Below the pieces are notes generated by a model that made no database searches, was not told where the DNA came from, and worked only from the letters and a program-made list of their open reading frames with translations. A DNA stretch of 37,742 nt from Candidatus Latescibacterota bacterium (GTDB lineage: Bacteria; Latescibacterota; UBA2968; SICM01). Of this stretch, positions 7,683 through 14,505 are shown piece after piece. Location of the stretch: assembly GCA_009694805.1 (NCBI GenBank), contig SICM01000020.1:1-37742 (forward strand), in the 5' to 3' direction. Positions within the stretch are counted from its first letter, which is position 1. Each line of letters starts with the position of its first letter. A program made the position numbers and the translations under genes.

Positions 7683-9473
7683 TTATCTGCGTCCATCCAC
7701 CACCCCGGACGATTCACAGGATCGTCTCCCCGCCCTGTCCATCTGCGGATCACGCCCTTCGATCTCCCCCTTCACGTGCGCCACGAGGTCCTCCAGCCGC
7801 ACGTCTGCGATCCCCTCCTCGCGCCGACGCTTCACCTCCGCGCACCCCTTCTCCAGTCCCCTTGCCCCTATCGTGACCCGCAACGGAATCCCGATCAGGT
7901 CCGCGTCGTTGAACTTGACCCCGGCCCGCTCATCCCGGTCGTCCAGGAGCGCCTCGACCCCGGCCTCCCACAACGCCTGATAGATCTTCTCCGCGGCCTC
8001 CGCCTCCCCCTTCGGCGTCTTGCTGTTCACGACCACGATACAGACCTGGAACGGGGCAACCGCCGCCGGCCAGACGATCCCCCGGTCGTCGTGGTGCGCC
8101 TCGATGAGACACGCCAGGAGCCGGTCGATCCCCAGACCGTAGCACCCCATCACCAGAGGTCTCGCCTTCCCGCCCTCGTCCAGAAACGTCGCCCCCATCC
8201 GCTCGCTGTACCTCGTGCCCAGCTTGAAAATATTCCCCACCTCGATGCCCCGCGCGCTCCGCAACGGCGCACAGCACCGGGGGCAGGGCATGCCCTCCGA
8301 CACGGCCACCAGGTCCGTCACCAGGCCCGGCTGAAAATCCCGCCCCACGTTGACGTTCAGGGAATGAACCCCCTCCCGGTTGGCCCCGGCCACCAGATTG
8401 CGCGAGCCTGCAACCCGATCATCCACCACCACCAGCGCCTCCCCGGACAGGCCCACGGGTGACCCGTAGCCCGGCTCCGCGCCGACGGCCCGGATCTCCT
8501 CCTCCGTGGCCGGGCGAAGATCGCTCGCCCCGACCGCATTGGCCAGCTTGGTCTCGTTCAGATCGCAATCCCCCCGCACCACCGCGAAGACCAGCCGGGC
8601 CTTCCCCGCCACGGTCCCCGCCAGGAACACCGCCTTGGCCGTCCGGCGCGTCGGCACCTTCAGAAACGCCGCCAGGTCCGCGATGGTCCTGCACCCCGGC
8701 GTCGCCACGTCCCGCAACGGCAGCAACGCTTCGGCCTCCGGCGCTTCCTTCGCGCAGACCGCCACCTGCCGGTTGGCCCGGTACCCGCAGGCGTCGCAGA
8801 TCAGCAGCGTGTCCTCGCCGATCGGGTTCAGGTAAATGAACTCGTGCGCCTGCGTCCCCCCCATCATCCCCGTGTCACTCTCCACCGCGATCACCGCCTC
8901 GGCCAGGCCCACGCGCCGGAAGATGTTCTGGTACGCCCGGTACTGCCGCTCGTAATACCGGTCCAGATCCGCCTCATCCGCGTGAAAGCTGTAGGCGTCC
9001 TTCATCGTGAACTCCCGCACACGAATCAGCCCCCCCCGGCTGCGCGGCTCGTCCCGGAACTTGGTCTGGACCTGGAAGATACTCAACGGCAACTGCCGAT
9101 GGCTCCGGATCACCTGCCGCGCCAGGTCCGTGGCCGCCTCCTCGTGCGTCATGCCCAGGCACATCTCCCGGCCCGAACGGTCCTTCAGCCGCATCAGCTC
9201 CGGCCCCACGCCCTGCCAGCGCCCGCTCTCCTGCCACAGCTCCGACGGCTGCACGACCGGCATCAGCACCTCGCAGCCGTCCGTGGCGGCCATCTCCTGC
9301 CGCACGATGGCCTCAATCTTCTGCTTGACGCGCAGCCCCAGCGGGAGATAGGAGAAGATCCCGGCGGCCAGGGGTCTGATCAGCCCTGCCCGCAGCGCGA
9401 GCCGGTGGCTGATGGCCTCGGCCTCCGAAGGGGCTTCACGCAGGGTCTGCGTGAAAAGATGGGAATAGCGCAT
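7683..9473 (-). CDS. proS: Prolyl-tRNA synthetase, bacterial type, with an added C-terminal tail
   Basis: Charges tRNA-Pro with proline. The 596 residues begin MRYSHLFTQTLREAPSEAEA and carry the class II motifs (GLIRPLAAGIFSYLPLG; FRDEPRSRGGLIRVREFTMKD). A YbaK-type editing insertion sits in the middle (about 230-400), followed by the GTRYSERMGATFLDE and CYGLGIDRLLA blocks and the anticodon-binding domain. The family normally stops near VAHVKGEIEG. Here about 25 extra residues follow, containing GRRSCESSG, which is encoded by a palindromic element also found in the large heparinase-like gene. AAGGA lies upstream of the ATG at 9473. Confidence 0.95.
   Translation of the reverse strand: MRYSHLFTQTLREAPSEAEAISHRLALRAGLIRPLAAGIFSYLPLGLRVKQKIEAIVRQEMAATDGCEVLMPVVQPSELWQESGRWQGVGPELMRLKDRSGREMCLGMTHEEAATDLARQVIRSHRQLPLSIFQVQTKFRDEPRSRGGLIRVREFTMKDAYSFHADEADLDRYYERQYRAYQNIFRRVGLAEAVIAVESDTGMMGGTQAHEFIYLNPIGEDTLLICDACGYRANRQVAVCAKEAPEAEALLPLRDVATPGCRTIADLAAFLKVPTRRTAKAVFLAGTVAGKARLVFAVVRGDCDLNETKLANAVGASDLRPATEEEIRAVGAEPGYGSPVGLSGEALVVVDDRVAGSRNLVAGANREGVHSLNVNVGRDFQPGLVTDLVAVSEGMPCPRCCAPLRSARGIEVGNIFKLGTRYSERMGATFLDEGGKARPLVMGCYGLGIDRLLACLIEAHHDDRGIVWPAAVAPFQVCIVVVNSKTPKGEAEAAEKIYQALWEAGVEALLDDRDERAGVKFNDADLIGIPLRVTIGARGLEKGCAEVKRRREEGIADVRLEDLVAHVKGEIEGRDPQMDRAGRRSCESSGVVDGRR
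7700..7729 (-). repeat. Coding palindromic element in the proS tail
   Basis: GACGAT at 7708-7713 and ATCGTC at 7721-7726 pair around a 7-base loop. Read on the minus strand the element matches 29655-29680 at 23 of 24 core positions (from GACGATCC to CCGGGG). Both copies are translated in the same frame as RRSxESSG. Confidence 0.75.
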
Positions 9474-9514
9474 GAACCCTTTTCCTTTTTAAGGCTTTTC
9501 GTCTTTTGGATTTG

Positions 9515-9547
9515 AAAAGGCGCGGCCTTGCCATTCCGGCAAGGCCG
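9515..9547 (-). terminator. Rho-independent terminator after the BrnT/BrnA genes
   Basis: A perfect 10-bp stem (CGGCCTTGCC at 9523-9532, loop ATTCC, complement at 9538-9547) is followed on the minus strand by CGCCTTTTC. It lies 33 bp after the antitoxin stop and would separate the toxin-antitoxin unit from proS. Confidence 0.6.
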
Positions 9548-9579
9548 TTGTGATGACCCTCGAAATATCAGATGTGTCT

Positions 9580-9759
9580 TCACTTATGGGGCTTGTCAAC
9601 TCTGTTTTCTCGACGGCGGCGGACAATGGTCTGGCTCTTTGCCTGCGCCTTCTGACGCACTTTTTTGGCTAGTTTAGGCAATACTTCAGGGGCAGGCCTG
9701 GCCTTTTTAAAATCCTTCTCGGTCCACTCGGGATTCTCTTTATCGTGCATACGTGTCAT
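9580..9759 (-). CDS. brnA: BrnA-type antitoxin, short form
   Basis: A 59-residue protein translated from 9759 to the TGA at 9580-9582. Its N-terminal NPEWTEKDFKKARPAPEVLP is the signature of the COG3514/BrnA antitoxins that pair with BrnT. It overlaps the toxin gene by 20 bp, and the toxin's own last codons supply a GGAGGTGAGG ribosome site. Family members usually continue with a ribbon-helix-helix DNA-binding domain. Here the chain becomes basic (VRRRRENRVDKPHK) and stops, so that domain is missing. It may be truncated or may still neutralise the toxin without autorepression. Confidence 0.8.
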   Translation of the reverse strand: MTRMHDKENPEWTEKDFKKARPAPEVLPKLAKKVRQKAQAKSQTIVRRRRENRVDKPHK

Positions 9760-10012
9760 AGAACCTCACCTCCCGGCGGTTAGCCTTTCTGATGCCGATC
9801 ACGCGAATGTTCTCCCCCCGGAGCGTAAAGACCAGAGCATGAAGCCTCTTTCCGATCAAGCCCATAGCTCTATACCTCGATTCGCCATAGTCTTCGCGGT
9901 CATCTTCAAGAACCAGAGCCGTGTCCCATTCGAAGGCATGGACGGTCTCAAATGGGACACCATGTTTTTCAAGATTTAAGCGGGCTTTAGCCTCATCCCA
10001 TTCATAGTTCAT
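9740..10012 (-). CDS. brnT: BrnT-type toxin (ribonuclease fold)
   Basis: A 90-residue protein. The pattern YEWDEAKARLNLEKHGV, then EDDREDYGESRYRAMG, then IRVIGIRKANRREVRFYD is diagnostic for BrnT (RelE-like fold) toxins, which cleave RNA and are held by BrnA. The toxin comes first in the operon, as is usual for this family. A good promoter lies just upstream (10030-10058), giving a leader of about 10 bases; only a weak CAGG precedes the ATG. Confidence 0.9.
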   Translation of the reverse strand: MNYEWDEAKARLNLEKHGVPFETVHAFEWDTALVLEDDREDYGESRYRAMGLIGKRLHALVFTLRGENIRVIGIRKANRREVRFYDTYAR

Positions 10013-10029
10013 GCCTGAACTGTAATGAC

Positions 10030-10058
10030 AATTTAGCCGAAAGGCAAGTGATTTGCAA
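10030..10058 (-). promoter_or_regulatory. Predicted sigma-70-type promoter of brnT/brnA
   Basis: On the minus strand TTGCAA (10058-10053) and TAAATT (10035-10030) are separated by 17 bases and lie about 18 bp before the toxin start. The surrounding DNA is AT-rich compared with the flanking genes. Confidence 0.5.
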
Positions 10059-10119
10059 CTCCAACTGACGAACGTCCGTGGTGATTTTACGTCTCAAACC
10101 TCCCGCACCGCGCCTTCAC

Positions 10120-10983
10120 TCACTCTTTCCTCCTACCGTCGCACAGCAGGCTCAGGAGGTGGGAGAGCGTCTGCTTCATCTCGTCCCTGCTGACGACCAT
10201 GTCCACGAACCCGTGCTCCAGCACGTGCTCGGCCCGCTGCGCCAGGCGAAGGGCCTCCTGCTCCTCCGGCGTGACCGAACTCCCCGTGACCCGCTCCCCC
10301 GTGAACCCGACCAGGGCGTTTGGCTCGGCGATCTGGACATCCCCCAGCATCGCGTAGCTGGCCGAGACCCCCGCCGTGGTCGGGTCGATCAGGACCGTGA
10401 GGTAGGGCACCCCCCCCTGCGCAAACCGGGCCAGCCGGGCGCTCACCTTGGCCATCTGCATCAGCGCCAGCGCGCCCTCCTGCATCCGCGCCCCCCCGGA
10501 CCGGCAGACCAGGATGAGCGGCAGCCGGTCCTGCGTACACCGGACGATCAGCCGGCAGAGGCGTTCCCCCTCCGCAGAACCCAGGCTCCCCCCGATGAAC
10601 CCGATCTCATGGATGCCGACCCCCACGGCCCGCCCGTCGATCCGGGCCACGCCCACGCAGACCGCCGCCTCCATGCCCATCTTTTTTTGCGTCTCCCGGA
10701 GACGTTCGGTATAGGTGATGCGGTCCCGGAAGCGGAGCGAATCCACGGATTGGACCCCCGCCCCGATCTCCTCAAACGTCCCCTCGTCCACCAGAACCTT
10801 GAGGTATTCCCGGTGATCGATCCGGAAGTGCGCCCCGCAGTTTGGGCAGATCCCGTAGCCCTGCTCGACCTGTTTGCGGAAGAGCGCCTGATGGCATCGC
10901 TCGCACTTCACCCAGAGGTTTTCCGGCATGCCCCGGTGGATGAGCGATCGGATGCCCTTCCTGATCCTGTTAAACCAGTTCAC
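10120..10983 (-). CDS. accD: Acetyl-CoA carboxylase carboxyltransferase subunit beta
   Basis: A 287-residue subunit that forms malonyl-CoA with AccA, using carboxybiotin. The N-terminal zinc ribbon is intact (C27, C30, C46, C49: CERC...CPNC), followed by the crotonase-like carboxyltransferase fold with SGGARMQEGALALMQMAK and PTTAGVSASYAMLGD. The usual GPRVIEQT stretch is replaced by GERVTGSSVTPEEQEALRLA, a local divergence. The GTG at 10983 follows GGGAGG by 5 bases. It sits 39 bp after the RNase HII/YraN fusion gene and is probably cotranscribed with it. No accA is in the window. Confidence 0.92.
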   Translation of the reverse strand: MNWFNRIRKGIRSLIHRGMPENLWVKCERCHQALFRKQVEQGYGICPNCGAHFRIDHREYLKVLVDEGTFEEIGAGVQSVDSLRFRDRITYTERLRETQKKMGMEAAVCVGVARIDGRAVGVGIHEIGFIGGSLGSAEGERLCRLIVRCTQDRLPLILVCRSGGARMQEGALALMQMAKVSARLARFAQGGVPYLTVLIDPTTAGVSASYAMLGDVQIAEPNALVGFTGERVTGSSVTPEEQEALRLAQRAEHVLEHGFVDMVVSRDEMKQTLSHLLSLLCDGRRKE

Positions 10984-11022
10984 GATGCCCTCCCCGGTTT
11001 ACGGCAAAATCCAACATGCATC

Positions 11023-12204
11023 TTATCTCCTCAGGAACGCCCCCTCGATATGGTCCGCCGCAAAGCCCTCCCCCTTCAACTCGATGGTGATCACGTCGAA
11101 GCGCGGCGCCAGACCTCCGCTGCCGCGCAGATGGAGGTACATCTCCGCGGCTTGCGCCATCCGGCGCTGCTTCTCCTCGTCCACCCGCAGCGCCGGCCCC
11201 CCGAACCCCCCCGCCCGGTCGGTCTTGACCTCCACGAAGGCGATCACGTCCCCCCGGACCGCGACCACGTCGATCTCCCCCCCGCCCCCCCGGAAGTTGC
11301 GGTCCAGGACCGCGTAGCCCTTCTGTTCCAGCAGGGCCACGGCCATCTCCTCCCCCTGCCGGCCCGTCCGATGGCGTCCGTCCCTCTCAGGACCCGGCCC
11401 CCCGCCACGCTCCCCGACCGGCGCAAAGGACCTGCGATGGATCGGGCTGGGCCCCAGGTCGCGCAGGGCCTGGAGGTGCTGGGCGCTGCCGTAGCCCTTG
11501 TGCCCCCCGAACCCGTAGCCGGGGTAGAGGCGGTCATAGTCCGCCATCATCCGGTCCCGCGTCACCTTCGCGATCACAGACGCGGCGGCGATGGACAGGG
11601 AGCGGGCGTCCCCGTCCACGAAGGCCAGCTCCGGCAGGCCGCTGCCGGGGCGCTGGTTCCCGTCGATCAGGACCCGGTCGGGCGTCACGGCGAGCGCCGA
11701 CAGGGCCTCGCGCATCGCCTTCAGCGTGGCCTGGAGGATGTTGAGGCGGTCGATCTCCGCGCTGTCAGCCATCCCCACCCCCACAGCCACGGCCTGTGCC
11801 CGAATGCAGTCGAACAGCGCGTCGCGCCGGGCAGGCGTCAGCTTCTTGGAATCGTCCAGGCCGGGGAGGTCCGGATCGGTAGGCAGGACCACCGCCGCGG
11901 CCACGACCGGCCCCGCGAGCGGCCCCCGGCCCGCCTCGTCCACCCCCGCGATATACCCTGCGCCCTGCGCCCGGAGCCGGCGCTCGATCTCCAGCATGCG
12001 ACCGAGCCTCGCCCGCTCCTGCTCCGCGCGACCGACCTGCCGTCTGATGGCGCAGGCGAGGGCCTGCACGCCCGCGCGGGGGTCCGCCTCCAGGAGGGCC
12101 AGCGCGGCCTCATCCATCCGGCCTGCGGCCCAGACGCGGATCTGCGCGACGGACATGCGGGAGAGGTCCGGGTCCGCTGAAACGCGCCCCACTTCATCCT
12201 TCAT
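11023..12204 (-). CDS. rnhB: RNase HII fused to a YraN/UPF0102 nuclease-like domain
   Basis: A single 393-residue frame. Residues about 80-263 are RNase HII, which removes RNA from DNA-RNA hybrids: D89-E90 (AGVDEAGRGPLAGPVV), DSKKLTPARRD, D181, D199 and ASVIAKVTRDR. The N-terminal 75 residues match the helical extension of Bacillus-type RnhB. After a Gly/Pro-rich linker (264-276), residues 277-393 are a complete YraN domain with GRQGEEMA, E310, D312 and E325-K327 of the restriction-endonuclease-like fold. rnhB and yraN are often neighbours; here they are one protein. The ATG at 12204 lies inside a GGATGAA array; ATG 12156 (MSVAQIRVWAA) is the alternative that aligns with the family start. Confidence 0.9.
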   Translation of the reverse strand: MKDEVGRVSADPDLSRMSVAQIRVWAAGRMDEAALALLEADPRAGVQALACAIRRQVGRAEQERARLGRMLEIERRLRAQGAGYIAGVDEAGRGPLAGPVVAAAVVLPTDPDLPGLDDSKKLTPARRDALFDCIRAQAVAVGVGMADSAEIDRLNILQATLKAMREALSALAVTPDRVLIDGNQRPGSGLPELAFVDGDARSLSIAAASVIAKVTRDRMMADYDRLYPGYGFGGHKGYGSAQHLQALRDLGPSPIHRRSFAPVGERGGGPGPERDGRHRTGRQGEEMAVALLEQKGYAVLDRNFRGGGGEIDVVAVRGDVIAFVEVKTDRAGGFGGPALRVDEEKQRRMAQAAEMYLHLRGSGGLAPRFDVITIELKGEGFAADHIEGAFLRR

Positions 12205-12227
12205 CCTTCATCCTTCATCCTTCATCC
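12193..12227. repeat. Tandem 7-mer array, five perfect copies of TTCATCC
   Basis: Five identical units lie at the start of the RNase HII/YraN gene. On that gene's strand the unit is GGATGAA, which offers a start codon and a purine-rich ribosome-like site in each copy. The predicted start ATG is in the second unit from the gene. Confidence 0.9.
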
Positions 12228-12241
12228 CCTGTCATTTCTTG

Positions 12242-12271
12242 TTGCGCCCTCACGTCGATTTAATATATATT
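12242..12271 (+). promoter_or_regulatory. Possible promoter of the response regulator gene
   Basis: TTGCGC (12242-12247) and TATATT (12266-12271) are 18 bases apart in the only AT-rich patch between the two divergent genes. A leader of about 100 bases with a GAGGT...ACCTC hairpin would follow. Confidence 0.3.
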
Positions 12272-12380
12272 GAAAGAGAGGAGGTTCTCAGGACCTCTTC
12301 CCGGAACGGAACGGTCTCTTTTCTTCGTGCCCGGAACCCTCGGGCGTCGCCGTCGTCATACTTAGGGCTGGCATCCCGCG

Positions 12381-13190
12381 ATGAATGCACCGTCAGACCG
12401 CGTCGAGGCGCGCAAAAACCCGGCTCTCACAACCCTGATCGTGTCTCACAGCCGGGAGGTCACGAGCCTCTTCTCCGGCGTGTCAGACGTGGAAGTCGTC
12501 TCAAACGTCTTCCGGGCCATCGGTCGGATAGCGGTGGATACCCTGGAGAGTTGTATCTTCGGGCGCGTGATCCTGGACAGGCCGGGCCTGGAGAATACGG
12601 ACACGGTGGCCAGGATCGTGAAAACCCTCTCACCGGCCATCGAGGTGATGCACGGAGACTCCGGCATCCCGGCCGGGGAGGCAAGGGAGAAGGAAGAGAT
12701 CCTCTCGTTGAACCCCCAGATTCTGATCGTGGACGACGAACCGAGCATCCGCGAATCGCTCTCCGAAATCCTGGACTTCAAGGGTTACGTCGCGGAAGGC
12801 GCTGCGGACGGCCACGAGGCCATCGGAAAAGTCATCTACAGAAAATTTCTGGGGCACGAATATAAGATGATTCTCATGGACCTCAAGCTCAAACCCGACC
12901 TCCACGGCGCGGAGGCGGCGTGTTTCATCGACGGCCTTCCCCCGGAGTTCCGGGTCTGCAGCTCCCTCTCTTACATCTCCGCCTTCCTCTCGACCGTGAA
13001 CGTGGACCGCCACGGAGAGGTCAGGGAGACGGGTGACTTCAGCCTGATGCACCGCTTTGAGCATCTCAACTTTATCCGATCCCTGCACAAGCCGGTGGAT
13101 GTGGAGGAACTGCTTCAACTCGTCTCCGAGGGGATAGCCACCCACGACCTGGGTGGATTTCTGGCCGATGAGGATTCTCAGAAGCCTTAA
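12381..13190 (+). CDS. Response regulator with an N-terminal pseudo-receiver-like domain
   Basis: A 269-residue protein. Residues 113-245 are a CheY-like receiver: IVDDEPSIRES (acidic pair D118/D119), phospho-acceptor D167 (ILMDLKLKPDLHG) and the lysine in HKPVDVEEL. Residues 15-100 follow the alternation of a receiver (LIVSHS, GRVILDRPGLENTDT, IEVMHG) but lack the acidic pocket, so I read them as a degenerate receiver; this is inference. There is no output domain, so it may act through protein contacts. It converges on the HD-GYP gene with a 4-bp overlap of stop codons (TTAA at 13187-13190), suggesting a functional pair. No Shine-Dalgarno sequence is seen. Confidence 0.75.
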   Translation: MNAPSDRVEARKNPALTTLIVSHSREVTSLFSGVSDVEVVSNVFRAIGRIAVDTLESCIFGRVILDRPGLENTDTVARIVKTLSPAIEVMHGDSGIPAGEAREKEEILSLNPQILIVDDEPSIRESLSEILDFKGYVAEGAADGHEAIGKVIYRKFLGHEYKMILMDLKLKPDLHGAEAACFIDGLPPEFRVCSSLSYISAFLSTVNVDRHGEVRETGDFSLMHRFEHLNFIRSLHKPVDVEELLQLVSEGIATHDLGGFLADEDSQKP

Positions 13191-14485
13191 ATCACCTCGG
13201 TGATGTGCAGGATCGGCATCTCCCTCAGGTCGATGATCCGGGGGGGGTCGAGGCGGTTCCCCTGGGCGTCGCAGAGGATCTCTACACAAGGCCGGAGGGG
13301 CTGGGCCTCGTGCGTCTCCACGACCCGAGCGACGACCCCGGAGTTGAGTCGAACCTCGGTATGAAGCGGAAAGGCCGTCAGTCGGGTCAGCAGAACCCTG
13401 AGGATGCGCGGGTTGAGCAGGGAACGCTGGTTCTGAAGGATGAACCTCACCGCCTCGAACGGCATCATCCCCCGGCGGTCTGGCCGGGAACGGGTCAGTC
13501 CAGCAAAACAGTCGGCCACGGCGATGATCCTTGCATATTCGTGGATATGGTCCCCCTTCAAACCCTTTGGGTAGCCGCTTCCGTCTTCCCGCTCCTGCTC
13601 CTGGAGGGCCACCTCGGCCAGCCAGAGGGTGTCAGACCCCAGTTGGGACAGGATGTCGTACCCGTACTGGGGATGCCGGCGCAGCTCCGCCATCTCCGCG
13701 TCAGTGAGCTTCCCTTTCTTTTCGATGATCGAGTCGGGCAGCCGGGCCATGCCGACGTCGTGCAGCAGGGCGGCCACACCCAGGTCGATGAGGCGATGCG
13801 AACTGAGCCCCAGCCCCTCGCCGACCCGGAGGACATAGATGCCCACGTTGACGGAGTGGGTGATCACGGCCTCGTAAAACCCAGGTCCCTCCCCGGAAGA
13901 CTCCCTGGCGTAGATCGCCCGCTTGTAGAACAGGTCCATCGCCCCCTCCAGCCCGACGATGCGGGCGACGATGGCGAACGCCACCTCCACCGTGAAGGGC
14001 TGGCCTGCGCGGGCGGCCAGTACGACCTCCTCCACAAAGCCGTAAGCGCGCTGATACAGGGCCTCGACCGCCTGCTCGTCCACCGGCATCTTCGTCGCCT
14101 CCGCCGGGACGCGCGGAGGGTCTGACTGCTCCCCGCGCGCGAGGGCCTTCAGTTTCGCAGCTTCACCGTCCCGTCCCATTCCCGTCTGCTCCCCGCCCTT
14201 GAGGGCCTCCGGGGCCGGGGCCGCAGTGGGATCGGCCTGCCCCGACCAGAACGCCTTCCTGCGGTCCGGCGGAGGCCGGTGGAAATCGGCCCTGGACACA
14301 CCGGTGTCCATTTCCGGCTCGTCGAGGAACGATGGAGGCGTCTGCCCGTCCAGGTCCTCCTCGGAAGGAGGGGCCGGGGCTTTCTGGGCGCTGCGCATCT
14401 CCCTCCACAGCTTGATCACCAGAGCCCGGACCACCGGCGGGGTGCGCGCCCAATCCTCGGGCGAGATGGGAAATTGGGGAGACAT
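13187..14485 (-). CDS. HD-GYP domain protein with a variant metal motif
   Basis: A 432-residue protein. Residues 1-130 are Pro/Glu-rich and probably disordered; about 135-395 form the HD-GYP domain of cyclic-di-GMP phosphodiesterases. H210, H242-D243 (LLHDVG), H271 (RRHPQYG) and the DGSGYPKG motif (301-308) are present. The usual QHHE before DGSGYP is QEQE here (295-298), so both histidines that bind metal are lost. Activity is therefore doubtful and a sensor or scaffold role is possible. The C-terminal strand ends IIDLREMPILHITEVI. The start lies 20 bp from the divergent ABC gene and has no Shine-Dalgarno sequence; a TATATTAT box is about 10 bp upstream, so a leaderless transcript is possible. 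Confidence 0.82.
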   Translation of the reverse strand: MSPQFPISPEDWARTPPVVRALVIKLWREMRSAQKAPAPPSEEDLDGQTPPSFLDEPEMDTGVSRADFHRPPPDRRKAFWSGQADPTAAPAPEALKGGEQTGMGRDGEAAKLKALARGEQSDPPRVPAEATKMPVDEQAVEALYQRAYGFVEEVVLAARAGQPFTVEVAFAIVARIVGLEGAMDLFYKRAIYARESSGEGPGFYEAVITHSVNVGIYVLRVGEGLGLSSHRLIDLGVAALLHDVGMARLPDSIIEKKGKLTDAEMAELRRHPQYGYDILSQLGSDTLWLAEVALQEQEREDGSGYPKGLKGDHIHEYARIIAVADCFAGLTRSRPDRRGMMPFEAVRFILQNQRSLLNPRILRVLLTRLTAFPLHTEVRLNSGVVARVVETHEAQPLRPCVEILCDAQGNRLDPPRIIDLREMPILHITEVI

Positions 14486-14505
14486 AATCCGATAATATAC
14501 GCTTT

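Noticed and set aside
12272..12380. Riboswitch in the leader of the response regulator gene
   Set aside because: Only short, weak helices are visible and no known aptamer core could be matched.
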